Shown here piece by piece: positions 57,866-64,000 of a stretch of 64,000 bases of DNA (position 1 is its first letter; each line of letters starts with the position of its first letter). The position numbers and the translations under genes were made by a program. The notes beneath the pieces are model-generated. The model worked only from the letters and a program-made list of their open reading frames with translations. It did no database searches and was not told where the DNA came from. Source of the DNA: Bog-877 sp049518775 (GTDB lineage: Bacteria > Chloroflexota > Dormibacteria > Aeolococcales > Bog-877); the NCBI GenBank assembly GCA_049518775.1, contig JBEKRL010000003.1:1-64000 (forward strand), written 5' to 3'.

Positions 57866-58015
57866 CTGCAAGCCGGTGTGACCCCCAGTGGCGGTCCGGC
57901 CCCAGACGAGCCGGATCCAGAATGCCCATGATCCGATGCGCCGGCGACCAGCCTGACCCCTCAACCTGAGAAAGCTCTGGGGATGGTCGTACCGACACGC
58001 CCCCCTATCCGCGCT

Positions 58016-58021
58016 TAGTAT
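58016..58021 (+). promoter_or_regulatory. TAGTAT -10 element of the epimerase gene
   Basis: TAGTAT (4 of 6 to TATAAT) ends 9 nt before the ATG at 58031, with no Shine-Dalgarno. The predicted leader is about 3 nt. Confidence 0.4.
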
Positions 58022-58030
58022 GGCCCCACG

Positions 58031-58972
58031 ATGGCCGTGAGATCGATCCCCCAGCGCGTCGTGGTCACCGGCGGGGCCGGTTTCATCGGCACTCACACCG
58101 TGCGGCAGCTGCTGGATCGGGGGATCGAGCTGCTGGTGATCGACGACTTCCGCCACGCCTGCGGCGAGCCCATCCCGGGCGGCGTGGAACTGATCCGGGA
58201 GGAGATCGCCAGCCCGGCCGCGCGGGACGCGCTGCTGCGCTTTCGGCCTGAAGCGATCATCCATCTCGCCGCCCAGGGGGGGGTGAGCAGGTCCCTGCGC
58301 GACCCCGCTGCAGACGCCACGGTGAACGTGGTCGGGACGGTCGCCCTGCTGCGGGCAGCACTCGACTCCGGTTGCCCCCGAATGGTCTTCGCGTCCTCTG
58401 GGGGTGCCATCTATGGCCGAGCCAGGCGGCTCCCCAGCGCCGAGGGCGACCGGCCCGCGCCGCTCTCCCCCTACGGGGCGGCCAAGCTCGCCTGCGAGGG
58501 ATACCTGGGAATGTTCTCCCGGACCTTCGGCCTCCACGTCCTGGCACTTCGCTACGGCAACGTCTATGGGCCCTTCCAGGACGGCACCGGCGAGGCCGGG
58601 GTGGTCGCGATCTCCTCCACCAGATTGCGGGATGGCCTGGCGCCCCAGGTCACCGGGGACGGCGGCCAGACTCGCGACTTCACCTACGTGGGCGACGTGG
58701 CCGCGGCCAACCTCCGCGCTCTCCTCACCGAGTTCCAGGGAACCCTCAACATAGGCACCGGCCGGCCCAGCTCGGTTACGGACATCGTGGCGACCCTGTC
58801 CCGGCTGGCCGGGTTCCAGGGCGCGGCCGAGCGCCTGCCCGCCCGCCCAGGTGAGGTGCGCTCCAACTTCCTTGAACCGGCCCGGGCCCGCCGCCACCTT
58901 TCGTGGTCAGCCCGAGTCGGCCTCCAAGAGGGGCTGGCCGCCACCTACGCCAGCTTCGCCGGCTCCGCCTAG
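58031..58972 (+). CDS. NAD-dependent sugar epimerase/dehydratase
   Basis: Extended short-chain dehydrogenase of 313 residues acting on a nucleotide sugar, most like UDP-glucose 4-epimerase. NAD-binding VVVTGGAGFIGTHTVRQL, IDDFRHA, IIHLAAQGGVSRSL, FASSGGAIYGRA, active-site YGAAKLACEGYL (YxxxK), RYGNVYGPFQDG and RDFTYVGDVAAANL are all present. The exact sugar cannot be told. It ends overlapping the convergent GT2 gene by 4 nt. The start is supported by homology and a -10 element close upstream. Confidence 0.9.
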   Translation: MAVRSIPQRVVVTGGAGFIGTHTVRQLLDRGIELLVIDDFRHACGEPIPGGVELIREEIASPAARDALLRFRPEAIIHLAAQGGVSRSLRDPAADATVNVVGTVALLRAALDSGCPRMVFASSGGAIYGRARRLPSAEGDRPAPLSPYGAAKLACEGYLGMFSRTFGLHVLALRYGNVYGPFQDGTGEAGVVAISSTRLRDGLAPQVTGDGGQTRDFTYVGDVAAANLRALLTEFQGTLNIGTGRPSSVTDIVATLSRLAGFQGAAERLPARPGEVRSNFLEPARARRHLSWSARVGLQEGLAATYASFAGSA

Positions 58973-59739
58973 CTCCGTTGCTGCTGGCGCGGGGCCGGAG
59001 GCCTCCAGCCCCGCGCCAGGGCCAAGCGCAGCCGGAAGACTTCCCGTACCGCTCTGAGGATCGGAACCAGCCTTCCTCCAGCGCGGACCCCGGCAATCCG
59101 GGGGTGGTGGACGATCCCCACCTGGCGAATACGGAAGCCCGATCGCCGGGCCTTGAAGTACAGCTCAGTGTTCAATAGCGCGGAACGCGCCAGGATCGGG
59201 CTGGCCGCCTCCAGCACGCTTCGTCGGATCAGCTTAAAACCGCAGTCGACGTCCCGGTAGTGGATCCCGTAGAGGATGCGGACCAGTACATTGAAGGTCC
59301 CGCTGACCACCGAGCGGTGCCACGGGTCGGCGCGGTGGATCCGCCAGCCTGCGATCAGGTCGCCTTCGTCGGCCAGCTCCGCCAGAAGGCGTAGATCCAG
59401 CGGATCGAACTGGCCATCGCCATCCACGAAGGCGACCCAGTCTCCGGCCGCCGCCCGCAGCCCGTCGGCCACGGTGATCCCGTAACCGGACTGGCGCAGG
59501 TGAGAGACCACCCGGAGCTGGTCCCCCTGCTCCCCCATCTGCTCTTTGGCCACCGTCACCGTGGAGTCGGTGCTGCCATCGTCGACCAGAACGACCTCGA
59601 AGCTCGCGGTGAGCTGGGCCAGAGCGGTCCGGACCGCGGGGATCACCCGGGCCATGTTCTCCGACTCGTTGTGGACCGGGATGACCAGGCTGACCAACCC
59701 CTCCAGGCGGATTCCCGGCTTCCCGGACCTGTCAGCCAC
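58969..59739 (-). CDS. GT2 family glycosyltransferase (dolichol-phosphate-mannose-synthase-like)
   Basis: 256 residues of the GT-A fold: LVSLVIPVHNESENM, VVLVDDGSTDST, the metal-binding DGDGQFDPLDL, and VDCGFKLIRRSVLEA. No membrane helices, so a cytosolic enzyme that likely loads a polyprenyl phosphate; this could supply the nearby GT39-type transferase. The GTG start lies inside the end of nuoN (8-nt overlap), so it is translated from the tail of the Complex I message. That is an unusual but clear arrangement. Confidence 0.9.
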   Translation of the reverse strand: MADRSGKPGIRLEGLVSLVIPVHNESENMARVIPAVRTALAQLTASFEVVLVDDGSTDSTVTVAKEQMGEQGDQLRVVSHLRQSGYGITVADGLRAAAGDWVAFVDGDGQFDPLDLRLLAELADEGDLIAGWRIHRADPWHRSVVSGTFNVLVRILYGIHYRDVDCGFKLIRRSVLEAASPILARSALLNTELYFKARRSGFRIRQVGIVHHPRIAGVRAGGRLVPILRAVREVFRLRLALARGWRPPAPRQQQRS

Positions 59740-61303
59740 GGACCACGCTGATGCCCTGGAGCAGGGTATAGATCACCGCCGGGAGAATGCCCAGGATCAG
59801 GGTCCCGGCACCGGCAAGCGCCACCACGGCCCGGCCCGAGAGCCAGGCGGCGCCGCTCGGGGCTGCCTCCGCGGTCTCCCCCCGCAGCGGGAGCCCGGCC
59901 ACCGCCAGGACCAATCCGGTCGCCGGCGCCGGCGTGTACATCACCAGGATCACTCGCAGGTAGTAGAAGAGCGACACCGCCGAGGTGAGAATCCCCCAGA
60001 CCGCGAGCGAGAGTTGGCTGTCGTGGATGGCGGCCGAAAAGAGGAAGAACTTGCCGAAGAAGCCCACGGTGAGAGGGAACCCGGCCAGAGAGAGCATGAA
60101 GACGGACATCAGCGCCGCCAGCAGCGGTTGCCGCTGACCCAGCCCGGCCAGCTCCGAGTAGCGGTCGCAGTCTTCGTGGCGGTGGCTCAGGAGGGTGAGG
60201 ACGGCGAAGGCGCCAGTGTTCATGAAGGCATAGCCGGCGAGGTAGTAGAGCGAGGCCTCCGTACCATCGGGACGCCCCACCGCCACCCCGATCAGCACAT
60301 AGCCGGCCTGGGCGATGCCGGAGTAGGCCAAAAGCCGCTTCACCGAGCTCTGGCTCAGCGCCACGACGTTGCCGTAGACCATGGAGATGATCGCCACCAG
60401 GGCGATGGGAATCTCCCACTCCGCCCGGTAGGGGGCGAAGGTGGCCGAGAAGAGCCGGAGGAAGACCGTGAATGCCGCCACCTTGGTGGCTACCGACATG
60501 AACGTGGTCACCAGCACCGGCGAGCCCTGGTACACGTCAGGAGTCCACCAGTGGAAGGGGGCCGCCGAGACCTTGAAGAGCAGCCCCACCGCCAGCAGCG
60601 CCATCCCGGCCAGCACCATGGGATCGAACTTCCCCGCCAGCGCCGTCCGGGTGAGCTCCTGGTGGATACCGACCAGCATGGTGCTCCCGGTCTCCCCGTA
60701 GATGAGCGCCATCCCATAGATGAGGAAGCCCGAGGCGAACCCGCCCAGGAGCAGGTACTTCATCGCCGCCTCCTGGGACAGCCGCTCCGTCCGAGCGAAC
60801 CCGGCCAGGACGTAGAGCGGGATCGAGAGCAGCTCTATCCCCAGGAACACCACGATCAGGTTGGTGGCACCGTCCAGAACCAGCATCCCGGTCACCGAGG
60901 TCAGGAGGAGGATGTAGTACTCCCCTGACTCCAGCCCCCGCCGGCGCAGATAGCCCGGGCTGAGGGCCACCACCGCCAGGGCGGTGCCCAGCACCACGAA
61001 GTCGGAGAACAGCGAGAACCGGTCATCGGTGAACGCCCCATCGAAGATGAGGGGGTGAACCGGGTTCGCCACCCAGAGACCGATCGCGCTGGCCAGGGCC
61101 GCCAGCAGGAACATGCCGGCGGTCCAGGCCAGCACCGGGGATCTCCGCCGCGGCACCACCAGATCAGCGCAGAGAACCACCACCGAGCCACCACCGGCGA
61201 TCAGCAGGGGCAGGACCCCGATCAGGTCCGCGGCGGGGACGAAGTGCAGCGGATACCAGCCAGGATTGCCGGCTGCCAGCAGCGCCGGTACGAGCATCCT
61301 CAC
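59732..61303 (-). CDS. nuoN: NADH-quinone oxidoreductase subunit N
   Basis: Proton-pumping antiporter-like subunit of Complex I; 523 residues with about 14 membrane helices. Conserved elements include LVVFLGIELLSIPLYVLAGF with the key Glu, EAAMKYLLLGGFASGFLIYGMALIYG, LLFKVSAAPFHWWTPDVYQGSPVLVTTFMS with the pump Lys, and AYSGIAQAGYVLIG. GTG start overlapping the nuoM stop by 4 nt. It is the last nuo gene, followed directly by a glycosyltransferase. Confidence 0.96.
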   Translation of the reverse strand: MRMLVPALLAAGNPGWYPLHFVPAADLIGVLPLLIAGGGSVVVLCADLVVPRRRSPVLAWTAGMFLLAALASAIGLWVANPVHPLIFDGAFTDDRFSLFSDFVVLGTALAVVALSPGYLRRRGLESGEYYILLLTSVTGMLVLDGATNLIVVFLGIELLSIPLYVLAGFARTERLSQEAAMKYLLLGGFASGFLIYGMALIYGETGSTMLVGIHQELTRTALAGKFDPMVLAGMALLAVGLLFKVSAAPFHWWTPDVYQGSPVLVTTFMSVATKVAAFTVFLRLFSATFAPYRAEWEIPIALVAIISMVYGNVVALSQSSVKRLLAYSGIAQAGYVLIGVAVGRPDGTEASLYYLAGYAFMNTGAFAVLTLLSHRHEDCDRYSELAGLGQRQPLLAALMSVFMLSLAGFPLTVGFFGKFFLFSAAIHDSQLSLAVWGILTSAVSLFYYLRVILVMYTPAPATGLVLAVAGLPLRGETAEAAPSGAAWLSGRAVVALAGAGTLILGILPAVIYTLLQGISVVRG

Positions 61304-63093
61304 CTGCCCACCCCCCCGGTCGGAGCCATGGGGACTGCGCCGGCGGGCGGGAGCCGGTAGAGGTCGAGTGCGGCCGCCGCCGGCGAGGCGTCAGAGGCGG
61401 CCACGTATTGGTCGGCGCTGAACCGGGTGTAGCGGATGACGGGACCGGGATAGACCCCGATCAGCACCATCAGAGCCAGCAGCGGCGCCAGCACCACCAG
61501 CTCCAGCGCCCTCACGTCGAGCCCGCCCCGGCCCTGGCCGATCGCCGCCGCGTGGCCCTCCTCCTCGCCCTCAGGAACCCGGAGCCGCCCCTGGGTAATC
61601 CCCTGGTAGAGCCGCAGCATGTACCAGCAGGCGAGGACCATCCCCAGGCTCGCGACCACCGCCCAGGCCGGAGACACCTGGAACGCCCCCAAGAGGGTGA
61701 GGAACTCTCCCACGAAGGAGTTGAGCAGGGGCATGCCCAGCCCGGCCAGGGCCACCACCAGGAAGATCCCGGCCATGATCGGCATCGGCTTGGCCAGCCC
61801 TCCCAACTGCCTCAGGTCACGGGTGGCGAAGCGAGCCTCGTAGATCCCGACGCAGAGGAAGAGGGCCGCAATGACAATGCCGTGGTTGACCATCTGGATG
61901 ATCGCCCCGTTGAGCCCGTCGACGTTGAGCGCGAAGATCCCCAGAACGATGAAGCCGAGGTGGCTGATCGAGGCGTAGGCGACGATCCGTTTGATGTCCC
62001 GCTGGGCCAGCGCCCCCAGGGCACCGTAGAGGATGCTGACCACCGCCAGTCCCATCATCAGGGGCTGGAAGGTGTGGCTGGCCTGGGGAAAGAGGGTGAG
62101 GTTGTAGCGGATGAAGCCGAAGGCCCCCAGCTTGCTGACGATCCCCGCGAAGAAGACCAGGAACGAGGTGCTGCCGGAGCTGTAGGCGTCGGGAAGCCAA
62201 GAGTGGAAGGGCACCAGGGGCACCTTGATGGCAAAGGCCAGCGCGAATGCCAGGAACAGCCACTCCTGCGGGTTCAGCAGGGTGAAGCTGTGGCCGAAGA
62301 GGGTGATCAGGGTACCCGAGGTGGTGCTGACGAAGGCCTGCTCGGCGATCAGGGTGGGGACGTCGAAGGTGTACACCCCGGTCTGGGCACCGGTGATGAA
62401 GTACACGCCGATGATCGCCAGCAGCATGAACAAGCTGCCCGCGACGGTGTAGATGACGAACTTCAGTGCCGCCCGGCCGCGGTGCTCGTCGCCCCAGCCA
62501 AACATGAGGAAGTAGAGCGGGATCAGCGCCGCTTCCCAGAAGAAGTAGAAGAGGATCAGGTCCAGCGACATCAGGACGCCCAGGACCCCCACCTCCGAGA
62601 GCAGCATGAGGACGGCGAAGCCCCGCAGGCGCTCCTGCTTCCGGCTCAGCGCCAGGGCGGCCAGGAAGAAGAGCAGGCCGGTCAGCGCGATCAGCCAGAC
62701 CGAGAGGCCGTCCACCCCCAGGTGGAAGGAGAAGTTGACCGGCGGCGGGCCGGCCTGGTTGACGGCGTTGTTGCCCTCGTTGAAGGCGGGATGCGAGGCC
62801 GACAGGGACTTGGCGGTCTGCAGCCAGCCGACCTGCTCTTGAAACTGGAAGCTGATCGGTCCCTCCACCCTGCTCAGGGCATAGCCGTTGGCGGTTCCGT
62901 GGAGACGGGCCGCGGAACGCGATGGCGTCGCCATGAACGCCACCAGCAATACGCAGGTGAGCCCCAGGGTGGCGGCGGTGGCGGCGATCAGAGCCAGCCG
63001 GGCAGCGTGCGGTCGCTGCCGAGGCAGCGCCAGCACCGCCAGCGCTCCCGCGGCCGGGACGACCAGGATCACCGCCAGAATGGGCCAGCTCAT
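61300..63093 (-). CDS. nuoM: NADH-quinone oxidoreductase subunit M
   Basis: Antiporter-like Complex I subunit of 597 residues with about 14 helices. Motifs: LGVDGLSVWLIALTGLLFFL, FYFFWEAALIPLYFLMFGWG with the conserved Glu, KFVIYTVAGSLFML, AIKVPLVPFHSWLPDAYSSGSTSFLVF with the pump Lys/His, and AYASISHLGFIVLG. It has a longer first loop than E. coli NuoM (about residues 60-120, including EGPISFQFQEQVGWLQ) and a charged C-terminal tail. It overlaps nuoL by ATGA and nuoN by GTGA. Confidence 0.97.
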   Translation of the reverse strand: MSWPILAVILVVPAAGALAVLALPRQRPHAARLALIAATAATLGLTCVLLVAFMATPSRSAARLHGTANGYALSRVEGPISFQFQEQVGWLQTAKSLSASHPAFNEGNNAVNQAGPPPVNFSFHLGVDGLSVWLIALTGLLFFLAALALSRKQERLRGFAVLMLLSEVGVLGVLMSLDLILFYFFWEAALIPLYFLMFGWGDEHRGRAALKFVIYTVAGSLFMLLAIIGVYFITGAQTGVYTFDVPTLIAEQAFVSTTSGTLITLFGHSFTLLNPQEWLFLAFALAFAIKVPLVPFHSWLPDAYSSGSTSFLVFFAGIVSKLGAFGFIRYNLTLFPQASHTFQPLMMGLAVVSILYGALGALAQRDIKRIVAYASISHLGFIVLGIFALNVDGLNGAIIQMVNHGIVIAALFLCVGIYEARFATRDLRQLGGLAKPMPIMAGIFLVVALAGLGMPLLNSFVGEFLTLLGAFQVSPAWAVVASLGMVLACWYMLRLYQGITQGRLRVPEGEEEGHAAAIGQGRGGLDVRALELVVLAPLLALMVLIGVYPGPVIRYTRFSADQYVAASDASPAAAALDLYRLPPAGAVPMAPTGGVGR

Positions 63094-64000
63094 GCGAGTC
63101 GGAACCCGAGCACGATCAGACCCAACACGGCGCAGATGAAGAACACCAGGGCGTACTCGCGCAGAAATCCCGTCTGCAGGCTGCGCAGGTCGTCGGCCAG
63201 GCCGCTGACCCCGGATCTGACCCCGTCGATGACCCCGTCGAAGACCCTGGGCTCGGTCACGTCGCGGACCCTGGCCGCCAGAGCCAGACCCGGCCGGGCC
63301 AGGGCCGCCCCGTAGATCTCGTCCCAGTAGAACTTCTGCAGGGACAGCTGATAGAGCCAGGGCAGCCGGCGGCTGACCAGCTCAGGCGAGATCACCTTTC
63401 GGCCGTACACCGCCCACGCCACCCCCAGCCCGCCAAGGCTGAGGACCGTCCCCGCCAGCAGGGCCAGGGCCTGGATGCCGTCGCCGGCCTGCGCCGCCGG
63501 CACCCCCACCACCGGACGGAGGAAGTCGCTGAACAGGGTGAGGGGGTGGAAGCCGAAGAAGTCGATGTTGAGGAAGCCCACCACCGAGGCCAGCCCGGCC
63601 AGCACCACCACCGGGACCAGCATGACCGCAGGCGCCTCGTGGGCACTGGCGGCCCTGGGGGTCGCTGGCTGGCCTCGGAAAGCGATCCAGACGACCCGGA
63701 AGATGTAGAAGCTGGTCAGCACGTTGACGCAGACTCCGATCACCCAGAGCCAGGGCACCGCCGGCCCCAGCGCCAGTCCCGCGCTCAGCAGCTCCTCCTT
63801 GCTGAACCACCCGGCAAACAGCGGGATCCCCGCCAGTGCCAGAGATCCGACCACGAAGGTGATGAAGGTCACCCGCATCCGGGCCGAGAGCCCCCCCATC
63901 TCCCGGATGTCCTGGTCGTCGTGGAGGGCATGGATGACGTTCCCCGCCGCCAGGAAGAGCAGGGCCTTGAAGCAGGCGTGGGTGAAGAACTGGAACATGC
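63090..64000 (-). CDS. nuoL: NADH-quinone oxidoreductase subunit L (5' end outside window)
   Basis: C-terminal half of the largest antiporter subunit; the start lies beyond the right edge and no stop interrupts the frame. Visible: FFTHACFKALLFLAAGNVIHAL, IREMGGLSARM, ALAGIPLFAGWFSKEELLSA, the long amphipathic HL region and final membrane helix (VFFICAVLGLIVLGF). The missing part would hold the N-terminal quinone/proton domain. Overlaps nuoM by 4 nt, so nuoL-nuoM-nuoN-GT2 form one translation-coupled block. Confidence 0.96.
   Translation of the reverse strand, partial: MFQFFTHACFKALLFLAAGNVIHALHDDQDIREMGGLSARMRVTFITFVVGSLALAGIPLFAGWFSKEELLSAGLALGPAVPWLWVIGVCVNVLTSFYIFRVVWIAFRGQPATPRAASAHEAPAVMLVPVVVLAGLASVVGFLNIDFFGFHPLTLFSDFLRPVVGVPAAQAGDGIQALALLAGTVLSLGGLGVAWAVYGRKVISPELVSRRLPWLYQLSLQKFYWDEIYGAALARPGLALAARVRDVTEPRVFDGVIDGVRSGVSGLADDLRSLQTGFLREYALVFFICAVLGLIVLGFRLA

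Noticed and set aside
57866..58897. N-terminal extension of the GT39-like protein
   Set aside because: About 340 codons lying antisense to the epimerase gene with no membrane or family character; homology starts only near 57790.
1..64000. CRISPR arrays, prophage genes, rRNA operons, tmRNA or RNase P RNA
   Set aside because: No regularly spaced repeats, phage structural genes or recognisable conserved RNA cores were seen.

Overview
This is a 64 kb stretch of a high-GC bacterial chromosome (roughly two thirds G+C by eye). The gene set mixes Actinomycetota-like traits with traits unusual for that phylum. The Actinomycetota-like traits are the GlgE maltosyltransferase pathway, a mycobacterial Sdh1-type succinate dehydrogenase, DUF3090 and DUF5709 proteins, actinobacterial SerC and LexA sites of the CGAAC-N4-GTTC type. 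The others are RNase Y together with RNase J, SpoVS, and a miaB-mutS-mutL-miaA-hflX run. My inference is a deep-branching Terrabacteria lineage such as Candidatus Dormibacterota, Chloroflexota or an early Actinomycetota branch. There is no rRNA in the window to settle this.

Layout. 1-6 kb holds a decayed TnpB transposon gene at the left edge, a lipoprotein, a DoxX-like membrane protein, tRNA-Pro, a zinc-ribbon peptide coupled to pyrF, and a tyrosine recombinase. 7-12 kb holds amino-acid PLP enzymes (serC and an aspartate-type aminotransferase head to head, then a threonine/serine dehydratase), an alkyltransferase-like protein, a broken methyltransferase and a 1.15 kb gene-free stretch. 12.9-18 kb is the tightly coupled glgE-treS-mak operon, which links trehalose to maltose-1-phosphate and alpha-glucan. 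18-21 kb is an SOS district: a LysM/YneA-like cell-division gene under two LexA boxes, a glycerophosphodiesterase gene, and lexA. 21-30 kb is a minus-strand DNA-repair and tRNA-modification cluster (MFS-spoVS-miaB-mutS-mutL-miaA-hflX). 30-42 kb carries an HD-GYP protein, rny, recA with its own LexA box, cinA-type amidase, yajQ, ftsK, a D,D-carboxypeptidase and RNase J. 42-52 kb carries uracil-DNA glycosylase, pnp and rpsO, four tRNAs, tadA and several small conserved proteins. 52-56 kb is a TCA-cycle operon whose SdhA and SdhB subunits are fused into one 883-residue protein, and whose first gene is a malate dehydrogenase relic lacking most of its length. 56-64 kb has cell-surface sugar genes and the end of a Complex I operon (nuoL-nuoM-nuoN, then a GT2 glycosyltransferase).

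Functionally the window links genome maintenance (MutS/MutL, LexA/RecA, UDG, the ATL protein), RNA processing (RNases Y and J, PNPase, MiaA/B, TadA), alpha-glucan metabolism and respiration (SDH, Complex I). Many lead genes lack a Shine-Dalgarno sequence and instead show TANNNT about 6-9 nt before the start codon, pointing to leaderless transcripts. Internal gene starts in operons use 1-14 nt overlaps. Several genes are relics with internal deletions (tnpB, mdh, a methyltransferase).
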